Assembly: GCA_037783415.1 (NCBI GenBank)
Contig: JAZGTN010000070.1
Coordinates: 12,345,001-12,409,000 of the forward strand
Direction: 5' to 3'
Source of the DNA: Leptasterias polaris
Taxonomy: Eukaryota; Echinodermata; Asteroidea; Forcipulatida; Asteriidae
DNA length: 64,000 nt
Below the pieces are notes generated by a model that worked only from the letters and a program-made list of their open reading frames with translations, was not told where the DNA came from and ran no database searches. This document shows positions 1 through 10,954 of the stretch, one piece after another (the first letter of the stretch is position 1; the number at the start of each line of letters is the position of its first letter). Both the position numbers and the translations under genes were made by a program.

Positions 1-124
1 GTTGAGTCACAGTGTTAAATTTTTTATTTTGTTTCTTATTGTTTGCACATTGTTGAGATCAAACTATTCACTGTGCCTCATTACTGATGAGTTCACAGTT
101 ACTTTACTACTTTGCAAAGGAATG

Positions 125-273
125 GGAAACAATGGGGGACTTTTGGGACCCTAGGTGGCAGCAGACTTACATTGTTCTCGGTAATGTGAGCATGCTCAGA
201 ACTAAGTAAACAATGGAAGTTTACCTGGTAAGTCTGCTGTCACAAGTTTTCCAAAGTCTCCCATTGTGTCTCT
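125..273. repeat. Short foldback (inverted-repeat) element
   Basis: Two imperfect arms of about 46 bp face each other around a loop of about 55 bp. The left arm carries ACAATGGGGGACTTT and then GGCAGCAGACTTAC; the right arm carries the complement (GTAAGTCTGCTGTC and then AAAGTCTCCCATTGT). This looks like a non-autonomous MITE-type element. A partial copy of the GGTGGCAGCAGACTT arm recurs near 5511-5532. No clear target-site duplication was found, so the ends are approximate. The flanking bases 1-124 and 274-533 hold nothing I can support. Confidence 0.6.
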
Positions 274-533
274 GCTTAACTGTCGGAAATGCGTACCCAG
301 TTACATGCGGTACTCTTTAAGTAGTGCTGTAAACAAACCGTGACATCATCAGTACAAGGGTCTATTTGTTGATGTAATTGATTTGTGCACTTGTTTGATT
401 TGTTGTTTGACATTTGTTGTTCTATTATTTGCCAGTTGTTCAGACCATAGTTGTATGCCCAACTTATTTTTGCGTGTCCTCGTACACTTGGAAACTTAGT
501 ACTCTTAGTTGTTTTAATGTTCTTCGCCGAAAT

Positions 534-1217
534 TTATGATGGTGTTGCAAAACGAGAAAACATAACAAATATTTCGCCTAAGCCACGGACAACGCACAGA
601 ATACCCAGAAAAGGGAAACGATCCTTGTCTTTTGGCTTGAGGTGGAGACTTTCGGTTACCCGCAGAAGTGTTAAAGAACTCTTGGGACTGGTCAGTGCTG
701 TTCTGTTGTCTCCCGAAGTACCTCTTGCCGAGGGCATCCATTTTACTGCGGTTAACTCGTGTTGTGAAATCCAATGGATGATGGCTACCGGACTTCCCAA
801 AGCGACGCGGCAAACTGCAAGACCATGTGACGTGTTTTGTTCCTTTACAAAATGTTGATGTTGTTGATTTGCCTCCTTTTGAACTGGGTGTGTCTCTTGG
901 AGGATCTGAGTTTCCTTCAAAGGGGAATATAGAGCACCTCTCACGGAGGGTAGCATTGAACCGGAAATCGTGCTGGGATTCCCCTTCAAACTGCTGCCGA
1001 GAGTGTTCTTGACAGAGGAAGAAACAAGGGTTGTTGAGGAGGATGTCCATCGGTTATCTTTCTTGATCGCTTTCGGAGAGAAAAGACGAGGGAGCGAGGG
1101 CAGGCTACCAGAGGTCGTTGATGTTATGTTTTGATAGTGTGGTGACACGAACATTTGTGTACTTTTTAATTTTCGTACCACTTTGCACGCCATACCAATT
1201 GGAGTGTCAGAGGTCAC
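534..1217 (-). pseudogene. Unrecognised minus-strand coding remnant
   Basis: A 227-codon open frame (first codon GTG, not a credible start) runs on the minus strand through a stretch that is more GC-rich than its surroundings. The predicted peptide is rich in Ser, Thr, Lys and Arg, with no domain, signal peptide or membrane segment that I recognise. It lies downstream, on the same strand, of the interrupted coding remnant at 1593-3671 and could be a later exon or fragment of the same dead gene. Shorter overlapping frames on both strands are treated as shadows. It could also be a chance open frame. Bases 1218-1592 hold nothing I can support. Confidence 0.3.
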
Positions 1218-1592
1218 CGGTTGGTAACAACACTGCTAATACCAGCGGAACTGTATATACATGTACATGCGTTGACTTAGTTTTTTCGTCGGGACATGCG
1301 GGTTGCTTGGCTTTACATTTTTAGAGTTTTTAGAGTTTGCCTTCTAGTTTCTACGGATTCGTTCGACTGTTCCTCTTCTGATTTACATTGAGGCATATTT
1401 CAACCGGAGTTTGGATCCTAAGCATACCTGTAGAACAGTGAATACTCTACAGTTTATTTGTGCCATCTTTGGAGAGGTATTGTTTATCATTTAACATTTT
1501 ATTAGCACTTCATCAACAAGTGAATTACTTCGCCTGTACTACTGTCCTCGATTTGATGCATGAACACTTTAACGTGGGTAAGTCAAAGTGAT

Positions 1593-2138
1593 TTATTTCA
1601 TACAATCCCCACAGTAGCTACATATTGTTTCAGCTTCTTTCTCAATCAAAGCAATTGGGTTTCTGAATTTTACGGAAGGACAAACCGAACTCGTGTGCAC
1701 TTCAGACTCGGGGTGGTAACGACTCGTCTGTGGACTTGATGATAATGGAGGAAGTTTAAATGATGCACTTGAGACCAATGTATTTTGAGTCGGTCTCATC
1801 GCAACGGCAGGTGCGTTTGATCTACTCGTTGAGTGCATTGTATGCGTGGTAGGAGGTGAGTGCGTCAACGACACAAATTGAGTTAGACAATGGTCTTTGA
1901 ACTTGCGCATTTTCGGTGAAAAATACTCTGTATAACGGTCATATACGGACTTACTTTTTCTTGGACTGTTGCGTTCTTGGGGATGCTCATCATAGGGAAC
2001 GTTTTTATCGCCTATGGGTAGACATTCAATGAAACGCTTGACATACCAATTGGCATCTTCATCTTCAGAGCTTAGCTCATTTGAGAAATCAGAGTGGGCA
2101 GAATCGTACTCTGTCGTTACCTCAGGGTGGATAATGTC
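1593..2138 (-). pseudogene. 3' part of a coding remnant split by a LINE
   Basis: The minus strand is open for about 180 codons, from the LINE insertion point at 2138 down to a stop at 1593. The peptide is acidic at first (DSAHSDFSNELSSEDED), then Ser/Thr/Pro-rich, and ends with a small Cys pair (CSYCGDC). There is no start codon at its upstream edge. Instead the frame joins the frame at 3251-3417 without a shift once the LINE (2139-3250) and one copy of the 5-bp target duplication ATGTC are ignored. I therefore read 1593-3671 as one former coding exon, later interrupted. I do not recognise the protein. Confidence 0.45.
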
Positions 2139-3250
2139 AATTCAATTCAATTCAATTCAATTCACTTTATTTCCATTCCATAACGAAGGTGAATAGACAA
2201 GGTAGTGTATACAAGATAATATAATACAAGCAATACAATTAAGATTAAACAAGTAAATACAATGTAATACAAACAAGGACAAGCAAACAAACACAAGCAA
2301 ACAGGAAACATAAAACAACAAAACAACAAATCCAAAGACAACAACATGGTAATGGAGATGGAGGGGGCCCATAAAAAGCAGAGCTTGTCGAGTACGGACC
2401 CCCATAACTAAAAAGCAATGAAATAAGCAATTGTGGAAAGTAGATGTAAATGAAGCAAAATAATGCTACAAAAGCAAGCAAAAAAACAACAAAACAACAA
2501 CAATAAGTATGAAATAAACTAAGCAATAAATTAAGTAATGAATATTATAGATGAAACTAGGCAAATAAACCGTCACAAGTCTGACAAACCAGGAACAAGC
2601 AGTCTAGTCGCAGATCCGACGAACCGGCAAACAAGCAGCCCAGTCGCGAATCCGACAGGCCGGCGAAAAAGCAGTAAAGCAACAACAGCCACTCGCCGGT
2701 CCGCCAGACACGGGATCGGACCCAAGCCGCCCACCCAGGGGCGACACCCAAACCGCCCAATCGTGGTCTGCCAGACATGTGACGAAACAAAACACTCATC
2801 TACAAAATAGAAAACAAAAGAGAACATGCCAAGTAAGGTGTGACGTAAAAATAATAGTAAACAACAAAATAAGTTAGACAACCAGAATTAATGAAAAGGC
2901 ATGATTAGGCAAGGCCATACTGGTATACAATAATACATAAAACAATAGCATGTTAAACATAGTTATTAAGGAGGAACTGCTTAAACTTTCTTTTAAACAG
3001 ACTTAAAGAAGTGACGCTAAGAAGAGGTTTTTGTAAAGAGTTCCAGAGTTTAGGTCCTTGAAATTTGATACTTTTGTGAGAAAGGATGGTCCTGGTAAAG
3101 GGAATGTGATAGTGAGAAACTTGACGGGTATAATGAGAGTGGATGGACAGATTTTGGGAGAAAATGGAGGCAAGGCAGGTGGGTAAATTGTTGTGGGCCA
3201 GCTGAAACATGAATGTACCAAGATGAAAGTTATACACGTCATTCAGCTTC
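2139..3250 (-). mobile_element. 5'-truncated non-LTR retrotransposon (LINE), 3' end
   Basis: This is the 3' end of a LINE in minus orientation. The first ~300 bases (3250-2953) encode the C-terminal tail of a reverse transcriptase of the CR1/L2/Jockey general type. Visible motifs are LNDVYNFHLGTFMF, then GPKLWNSLQ, SLSLFKRKFK and a stop after LLNNYV. A 3' UTR of about 800 bp follows and ends in a short tandem tail of GAATT units (2139-2162). A 5-bp direct repeat, ATGTC, lies on both sides (2134-2138 and 3251-3255). This fits target-primed insertion with 5' truncation. The host sequence on both sides is in one coding frame. The UTR holds about 2.3 copies of a 43-bp repeat near 2575-2673. Confidence 0.8.
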
Positions 3251-3671
3251 ATGTCCTCTCTGCATTCTCCGTGCTTCAGCTTTGGCTCATCAGTCAGTTT
3301 GGTATCTCCGGGAGGTTTCTCGGGGGACGCCGAGAAATGGTGACTCTCAGTGAGGCTGGTTTGGTCAAAGTAACTTCTCTCGGGTGTGAACGTTGAGAAG
3401 TTGGTACCATCTTTTTTCCGATTGATCTGAATTGAGATTTGTCAACATCGGTCCATGTCATAGACTGAACTTGCTGACCATGACCATCTCTGTCAATCCA
3501 GAGTTGGGAGAGTGTTGGGGGTAAGCGTTCCAGTCTGTGGTTGACAACAGCAGTGCGGTTGTTTCTGATCGCAATCGATATCATGTGCTTGGCAAACTGT
3601 GCTGTCGAAATACATTGTGGTGACAAGTTTGCTTCCGGTTGTGTAACTTTGATTTGTATATAAAAATTCAT
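3251..3671 (-). pseudogene. 5' part of the LINE-interrupted coding remnant
   Basis: Two overlapping minus-strand frames look like one protein broken by a single-base frameshift. From 3671 the frame is open through a run of six A residues (minus strand, 3412-3417) and then decays to a stop. The frame that takes over after the A-run (KKDGTNFSTFTPERSYFDQ) stays open to the LINE junction and continues at 2138. It could instead be a splice acceptor just upstream of 3420 (CTCAATTCAG), but the A-run explanation uses all of the open sequence. No known domain was recognised. A frameshift and a LINE insertion in one exon argue for a dead gene or retrocopy. Confidence 0.42.
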
Positions 3672-4463
3672 AAATTCATGTGTATATGTTGAGTTAAACC
3701 CTTGTCGATATTGTCATAAAGTGAAGGTAAATAATTCAAACCTATTGTACCCGTACTCCAGCCAACAAGTTGTGTCCTCAGTATGACGAATGCTATTAGC
3801 GAAATCCGGTTTCTAAACATGTGCTTTGTCTTATGGAAACAACCTCGTTATGCAGGTCTATCTCGTACTAGAAATTCATTGAAAACGGCAACTGACAAAT
3901 GATACTGTTATAGCCTTGTTCTCAATGCAGTAACATCTTAATTACCTTGGCAACTGCACGCAAATAAACCCCTAACGTCTGTTGTGAACTTTACCCCTGT
4001 CAGCTCAAATGATCTGCTGTGTGCAGATGACGCAAACACATCTACAAGGTTTAGGTAGTAAAATGTAATCCATTTATTAAGTAACAAAATGTACAGCTTT
4101 TTATGGGGAGTAGGCCTAGTTTTTAATGATTCGTCTACGAATAAAATAGCTTTAAGCTTTGTGAGTGTAAGCAATCGATGATTTGCTGTGCAGTTTAACC
4201 GTTCCTAATGACGACATAGTTATGTCTCATTCCGTGGATATAGCATTCCGTGGTCTTATGCTTTAAAGTATTTTATTGTGGAAAAGCAGTTTTTCATCTG
4301 ACAGAACAATGTCGGAGTGAATCTTATTATGTTTAAACATGGACTGCATAAGATTTAACTCTATCCAGTTAATTTTGTTTTAAACACTTATATAAAAGGC
4401 TGGTTTATTGTCCGTGTTTTTGTATTAGATACACATATGTGTGCCAAGACTCATGCTTTACCA
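3672..4463. other. No gene or clear repeat seen
   Basis: This is AT-rich sequence with stop codons in all frames. Only short chance ORFs are present, and I found no tandem or inverted repeat of note. Confidence 0.5.
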
Positions 4464-4471
4464 CAACGTGC

Positions 4472-5400
4472 CAGTGTTGTAGTCGAGTCACCTGTGTCGA
4501 GTCCGAGTCCGAGTCTCAAGTCACTTGGGTCGAGTCCGAGTCCGAGTCCCGAGTCACTTGGTCCGAGTCCGAGTCACGAGTCACTTGGTCCGAGTCCGAG
4601 TCCGAGTCCGAGTCACGAGTCACTTGTTTAAATATTGATTGCAAACCAAATGTCGTAAAATAAGAATTGGAAATGACAAAATAAAACACATTTATTTTAA
4701 ACAAAGTTCTGTTAAAGTTTTTTGTTAAAGTTGGTATAACCAAAAGAAACAATACGGGGCGGAACGGCAGATGCCATGATTAAAAAAATGTTGTACTACT
4801 TTTTACTTGTGACGTGACCAAACTTGACTTCGTGTGTGTGTGTCGACCATGTGTAGAAACTGGTGCAAAAATGGCACAGCCATCACAGTGCAATATGCAG
4901 GCTGTGTTTTACAGGTACCAGACATGCCATTTCCCTGGTAATATGCATCAAGCACAAGCAGTGGCTATGGTGTTAACGTTGACAGAATACCAGCATAATA
5001 CTGGTGTCGTGCATCCCAGTGTTATTATGCGTATTTAACATACGAATCGAACATACACGCGCTGTACGTAGATGGCCATTTACACAATAATATCGAACAC
5101 TATTACTTGTAACACCACACGACAGTGTACTTTATATTATTTATTGTGCTAGACGTTAACTCCATGTGCACTCCGGGAATGACGATCGGATCATCGGAAT
5201 TGTTTTTAATATTAAAAAAAGGTATTGTTTGTGAAAATACGTGACTCGAGTCACGAGTCCTCGGGGACAAGTCCGAGTCATGATAGTCGAGTCCGAGTCC
5301 GAGTCTTTTGCAGACGTGACTCGAGTCAAGTCCGAGTCACCGAAATTGTGACTCGAGACGGACTCGAGTCCGAGTCCTGGACTCGAGTCATACAACACTG
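4472..5400. mobile_element. hAT-type non-autonomous element with CGAGTC hexamer arrays
   Basis: The element begins CAGTGTTGTAGTCGAGTC and ends GACTCGAGTCATACAACACTG-like, so its termini are inverted. It is flanked by a perfect 8-bp duplication, CAACGTGC (4464-4471 and 5401-5408). An 8-bp duplication and CAGTG...CACTG ends are hAT hallmarks. Both sub-terminal regions (about 4484-4624 and 5243-5396) consist of tandem CGAGTC/CGAGTCC-like hexamers with variants, in opposite orientations. The middle (about 4630-5240) is AT-rich and has no transposase. ORFs across the hexamers (Glu-Ser or Pro-Ser repeats) are artefacts. A transposase must have been supplied in trans. Confidence 0.85.
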
Positions 5401-5408
5401 CAACGTGC

Positions 5409-6244
5409 ACAGCTGGAACGTTATTGATTTCTTGTAGCGCTAAGTGCAACATGTAAATGATGCAGTAGCAAACAGTTTGCACACTGAGTGATAGTGCAAT
5501 TTAAGACGGTAGGTGGCAGCAGACTTGCAGGTAAAAGGATTGTGTTTTTTCCCTTCGATCTCAATACAATCTTTCAATACACAATTTTCATTGGAACGCA
5601 AACGTCATTGCTACATCGAACAAATTGTACTCGACAACAGATTGCAAGATACAGAAATGTACTCATCATTTTTGCAACGTAATTTTTTCCCATTATATCT
5701 GTGCGTGTATGTGTTATTGACAAAACAGTTTGTGTCGCCCTATCGCAAGCGCCCTCTATCAGCTTCGTGCAGCCTTTTTGCGAGTACATGCGAAAACGTT
5801 TAATGAATGCCGGACTGCAAATAATATGATCACTGGCACAGAACTTTATCATGCATTTCCCCTCTGGTCTCCCCATCTGTCCTTCTGGCTACTAATTTTT
5901 CTTAATTATTATTATTAATTTATTTGTTTTCTTTTTTTCTTCAGATTTGTTGATCATATTATTCCTCCGTCTTCAAAAACTAGCAATCTATTTTGAACAT
6001 TCTTTTACTACATAAAGTTTTTGTTTGTGTTTGCTTAAGAGTTCACTGGGGAGAAAGGTGGCCATTGACTTTTGCATGAGAGTAAGGCAAGACCACGAAA
6101 TGTTTTAGTGTGAGGGGGGTAGCTGGATGAGTACAACCCACAGTCCACGAAGCCAAGCGAGTTCCTTGGGAAGCATTAAGGGCGCCTTTCACCTCTCCAG
6201 CTTGTTAGTGATCAGATTTACTCAATGTTTACTTGCAGTTATGA
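5409..6244. other. No gene seen
   Basis: The stretch holds only short chance ORFs. The sole repeat signal is the fragment GGTGGCAGCAGACTT near 5511, shared with the foldback at 125-273. Confidence 0.45.
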
Positions 6245-6340
6245 AGGACTTGAGTCAATGACCCTGACTCGGGTCTGACTCGAGTAGCGGTTTTGGCGAG
6301 TCGATTCAGATCTGCTAAAGATCGGACTCGCACGCACTTT
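6245..6340. repeat. Degenerate CGAGTC-type hexamer block
   Basis: Scattered GACTCGAGT, GACTCGGGT and GGACTCG motifs resemble the hexamers of the element at 4472-5400. No CAGTGTTG ends or target duplication were found, so it is at most an eroded relic. Confidence 0.35.
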
Positions 6341-6638
6341 CAACAATTCATGAGTGAGGCAACTGAGGACTTGATCAATCTTAACACTGCTGTCTCCCCC
6401 TTATACTTATTAAGGCTAAGCATGCATATATCTCGTTTAATACATGAGTTCATCTGTAATAATGGTTGGTGGCGAGTGTGATGATAGTCTTTGGGGACTC
6501 TTCTCTAACTCTCAAAACCAACCATCAGAACCTTTCCGACAGGGTTGAGGCCTGTGCTGCACCTCTAAAAGACGAACCGCTAAAAGAACAACACTGGCCT
6601 AAAGCACGATCAATAGGCCCATGTTCGTGCTGCCAACA

Positions 6639-6785
6639 CTCTTAAAAATTACTGGGTCAGAATTGACCCGGATTCTGAGTGCCTGACCCATTTGTGGGTC
6701 GGTATATGACCCGGAATTTGTATCTAATGTCCAAGAAAGGGGCCACCGGGTCAAACTGACAGGGGGTGACTGGGTGGGTCGGGGA
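6639..6785. mobile_element. MITE family B copy (GGGTCAGAATTGACCC type)
   Basis: It starts with CACTCTTAAAAATTACTGGG, followed by the self-complementary TGGGTCAGAATTGACCC and further GACCC/GGGTC pairs. The same motif set recurs at about 9943, 20268, 30338, 34255, 42695 and 56386. It has no coding capacity. The right end is unclear here. Bases 6341-6638 show nothing. Confidence 0.6.
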
Positions 6786-8519
6786 GGGGGGTTAGAAACC
6801 GCAAAACATAAGAGGCTTGCCAGAATCAGGATACCGCCTGATACAATATACAGATGGCTGGAAAGGTTCCACTTTATATCACAGGTTTGGTCATGTGTTG
6901 GATGTGTTTACATACTCGCGCAAAGCCATGTGACAGTTTTTGTACGCTGTGTATGGTAAATATTGTTTTCTTAAAAATAAGAAAAAAGAAGAAGAAAATA
7001 AACACATACATAACCCTGGGACTTGACCTACCCCCTCTTAGATATGTTGAATGGTCCAGTCTAGGGTATCAAGGATGTTCGACTCGCTGTTGGCTTTTGA
7101 CAATTAATGAGAAAATCAATGAAATACATAACTTGTTCCTGTAAGACACGTGGCTCGTAGCTCTGTATAATAGTGTGCGATTGCTGTTTCCTGAACATGT
7201 TTTCAAGTCGTTTAGCTTAGGCTGTGTGAACCTGAGATTCCTCGATTACGGTCGTTTTTGTTTTGGTACCTTTCAGTCAGCATTAGAGACATATACCCCC
7301 TCGCAAAAAAGGAAGAAAATTAATACAATGAACAAAATATATAAAAAGAAAAACAAAAACCTATAGAAAGAAATGAACTGCAATTTCTTTGTTTGTTTTT
7401 TTTATTACAAAATTCCGTCCATATCACTTGCTTTCAAATATTTCACATTCAATATCATAACATCACAGTCAAATTACATTTGTTTTAGTAAGATAGGTGG
7501 TGCACAAATTATGTAAAGGGAACTTTTTTTCTACCATATTAAACAGATATTCCTTTCTTGAATTAGTGCTCATAAGTACTGCTGGAACAGATATACAAAT
7601 ATAAAACCTGGGCAACCACGCATATGTCCGTACAGCTTTCAGAGTCACAGTCGGGAATTTACAATTTGAATGTTTAATTTTGTACGGTTAGAAAATACCA
7701 GCTGACTTATCAAAGGTTATGTGTGTGTATATATATCCATTTTGACATTTAATGTTCTAGAAGGTTTTTGTGTATATAATGCAAAACATTGTGATGCCCG
7801 ACGATCATTCACTCCCCCTGTGTTGTGATTGTATTTAAAAAGACTGACCCAAAATGCCTCAAGTAATCTGTTCCCGTTAATGACTGCCGTTTTACTTTAA
7901 ATCTACCATTGTTGCGAATAATGATTGCTTTAGCTACATTACGGGAAAGCTCCTTTAAAGAAAGAAGCTAAAATTAAACATCCTTTTCGTCTGGCAACTA
8001 GCACCTGTTATATCCAAACAGTGGACTTAATTGGATCATGCGCAAAACCAGTAGGGATGCTGACTGCCACAGGCAGATTGACTTCAGCTCATCCATTAAG
8101 CTAATGAGTACCCAATTTATTTAATTTAAACACACCGACTCTGTGAAAAAGGTGTATACTTTCTGAGCTTTTGTGGTCGAACTCTGAAATTCTTTGAGCT
8201 TTCCCGTTATTAGTTGATAGTATTACGTTTTAGACCAACTACTTTTTCATAAAACACTTATTATAAAAATTACTTTAAAAAAATAGCTACATTGTATGCA
8301 GGCAAAAGTTTACATATAAAGGAAGCGGGAGCATTCTTTTATGGACCGCGCATCAATCTGACTTGATTTAGCAAGACAAGTTCTCAAAGAATAAATTTAC
8401 ACAGCAAAGTAGAATAAATTACACTTGGTGGAACCGCAAACTGAACATATATTGACTTAATTTAATCTGTATAAAGACAGTGAAGACAGTACATCTGGAA
8501 TGCTGGAGTTTCTGGATAT
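6786..8519. other. No gene or clear repeat seen
   Basis: This is AT-rich sequence with short chance ORFs only. I saw no splice-competent open exon, foldback or tandem array. Confidence 0.5.
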
Positions 8520-9633
8520 CGATGTCTTATTGTACTTGGTAAGATGACGAGGCCGAGGGCTGGGTCATTTTTCAGACAGATGGCACTCCGACGGCTCCGA
8601 TGTCGCTCTGTAAGGTAGTTTTGTGTTTCCAACTGCCTGACATTGTGCGTAGATTTGGATGGGTGGAGTCCGTATCGGAACCAACTTCGGCAAGCTTTTG
8701 CACCAACTGAGGGGCTTTCGTCCTTTGTTCACATCTGTTGACGGTTGGTCATCCCTTTTACCGGTGTCTTCAATGGAACCACTAAAACACTGATAATCAG
8801 GACGGGTCTTCTGCGTTTCTGTATATATGTAAAGTTTGTTGGTGATGAACTGCGAATGGACAGGGGACTCTCAAATGTTGATTTCGTGCAGGAATCATTT
8901 AGGTAACCGTCTGTTTCGAAGGCAGAGTTTGAGAAAGAATCACGTAAGTGAACGGGCTCTCTCAACCGTATTTCTTTGTAATGTAGGTAGGGTTAAACAT
9001 CCTTTGAGGTTTTGCAGGCACGTTGTAGAGCTGTCACAAGACGCAACCCGTCTCTGGTCGTTCCTCATTGAAACACATGGGGACTGTGTTGGGGGTGAGG
9101 GGCAGTTGTTCGTTTGCAGACTTGGCAACTTCAAATCATTGTTGGACAGGTTACGGGTTTGCCGCTTTGCACGTTGTCCAAAACTGTCGTTGCTGCTCTC
9201 ACGAACATGCCGGACCGATGCAGTCTTTGATGTTCTGCTAGGTATTGAACCGCTTTTATCCGGTAGATATAGTTCATATTACGTTTAGAGAAGCAGTTGA
9301 AGCCTACGTTGGAATTGTGCCTGGACACCACGTACTGCTCCATACCGCTTTCTCGGATCTTGTGAAAGGTTGTAAAATATCGTGTACCGAGTCTACATTT
9401 TGTAAGGTGGTGAGTTCCTTCTCAGATTGGTTTTGTTGTGTGGTGCCAGGGGAGCACGAAACACAGCTAGAACAGTCACAGTGTTGTGGACCAGGCGTCA
9501 TAGTACCGCAAACTCGGCTCTGATGTGCTGTGTTGGGTCGCTCCTCGTCTCGACGATGTTTTCTGAGCGTGAGTTTAGTAAATTGTTGGTTGAGTAAGTC
9601 AGTCATGGTAATATTATTTTTGTGTGTGGACAC
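8520..9633 (-). pseudogene. Decayed minus-strand coding region, many frameshifts
   Basis: On the minus strand, open segments follow one another in changing frames over about 1.1 kb. The first begins near 9633 (TDLLNQQFTKLTLRKHRRDE) and runs to a stop near 9304. Others are 9343-9131, 9134-8940, 8965-8729, and a further frame to about 8570 (QLVQKLAEVGSDTDSTHPN). The region is more GC-rich than its flanks, and successive segments overlap, as expected of an old coding sequence with accumulated indels. No family was recognised. It could belong with the remnants at 534-3671, which share strand, composition and Ser/Thr/Pro bias. A plus-strand ORF at 8836-9288 overlaps and is taken as its shadow. Confidence 0.3.
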
Positions 9634-9942
9634 GCTATCTGTTTGCGATTAGAGAACAAAATGAGCACTGGCGCCTCAAAGATGACTCGTAGTTCTATTC
9701 GTTTAGGTGATGAGTTAACGACTTTTCACTGCCAGACGTCAGATGTTTATATAAAATATTATAATCTTTGGCAACCCATACAAAGGTCACTGATCTCTCT
9801 TGTCAACAGCCAACGTGCATGTCACGTGTATCTATTCTGAATTACTCTATACGCACTTATTTAATTATGTTGATGATGATGATGATGATGTCGTAAGCTA
9901 CCTTGTCTGCATCCCGACGATTAAGATGTGACGATCGACTAC

Positions 9943-10150
9943 ACTCTTAATACGTCAGAATTGATCCAGGTTTCCAAGGGGCCTGGCCCATTTCAGGAAG
10001 TGGTTAAAATATGAGATGGTAAGTCGTATTCAACGTCATATTGACCCTTTGCGATTGGGTCATTTTGAAACAAATTTTGGGTCATAGTGAGCCCGAAATG
10101 AATCGGGCCCACAGGACTCGATCCGGGTCAGTTCTGACCGGACATTGTAA
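9943..10150. mobile_element. MITE family B copy
   Basis: This is a diverged copy starting ACTCTTAATACGTCAGAATTG. It continues with GGCCTGGCCCATT, TGGGTCATTTTG and TGGGTCATAGTG segments and ends near GGGTCAGTTCTGACC. The family shows repeated GGGTC/GACCC inverted motifs. No protein is encoded. Confidence 0.6.
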
Positions 10151-10812
10151 GTGTGTCATGCATCTGCTGTCAAAAAGCGAGGGGTACGGAGTAGCCCCAT
10201 ATGGACGGCTTCGGCAAGGCCCCCAGTGTGATTTTGGTTTAGGAGGCACCATTGACCGCGGGGAAGGTCAATAATGCGCAAGCTGGATGTCAGAGTCTTT
10301 CTGGCACGGGAACAGTGCACAATTAGCGATACCAGCGAATAACCATTACCGGAAAATGTTGAATGTGAACACAGAACTTAGTGTTTCTAAAATTCGAACA
10401 GTAAATTTAAAGGTAAACGCTTTGAAACAATTATAAGTCGGAAGGTTATTTTGGGTATGATATTACTTCTCTATTGATATAATAAGCAACATCGATAAAT
10501 ATTACCAAGTCGTCACGCAAATGTGCTTTACAGCCATTAGCTTTTGATAATGTTTTATTTTATTTTCGGGGATATATTCGTGGGATCAGACCAGCAAGGA
10601 CCAACTTGATCCCAACCTGAAAGGGAACGTCAGAAATGATAAACTTTATCATGAACTGTACTTTGTTTTAGGCTTCTGTGTGTGAGCAAAGTAAGTCCCT
10701 TGAGCATGCGTGTTTAGACTTGTAACCCACCCCACCCCCAGCGAGTACACTGCGTACCGTGTCGTTGGTCATCGAACGTGTACAATGCGCTCCACGTAGC
10801 CTATCCATGCAG
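10151..10812. other. No gene seen
   Basis: Only short chance ORFs occur; no structured repeat was found. Confidence 0.45.
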
Positions 10813-10946
10813 CAGTGTTGGAGGTCTCGGCCAAGGTCTCGGTCTCGGTCTCCCCCTCGGACTGTAAGGTCTCCCCCTCGGTCTCGGAAGATCAGGTCTC
10901 GGTCTCGGTCTCGGTCTCGGACTTTGAGGTCTTGACTACAACACTG
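10813..10946. mobile_element. hAT-type mini-element with GGTCTC hexamer array
   Basis: The 134-bp element begins CAGTGTTGGAGGTCTC and ends GGTCTTGACTACAACACTG. It is flanked by a perfect 8-bp duplication, CCATGCAG (10805-10812 and 10947-10954). The ends match those of the 929-bp element at 4472-5400, but almost the whole interior is a GGTCTC (GGTCTCGGTCTC) hexamer array rather than CGAGTC. It is non-coding, and the minus-strand Asp-Arg repeat ORF through it is an artefact. Confidence 0.85.
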
Positions 10947-10954
10947 CCATGCAG

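Noticed and set aside
4437..4752. Glu-Ser, Pro-Ser and Asp-Ser repeat ORFs on both strands
   Set aside because: They are translations of the CGAGTC hexamer array; they appear in several frames and lack starts, domains and splice context.
8836..9288. 150-codon plus-strand ORF
   Set aside because: It has no recognisable domain and is antisense to a longer set of minus-strand frames with coding-like composition; kept only as a shadow of that remnant.
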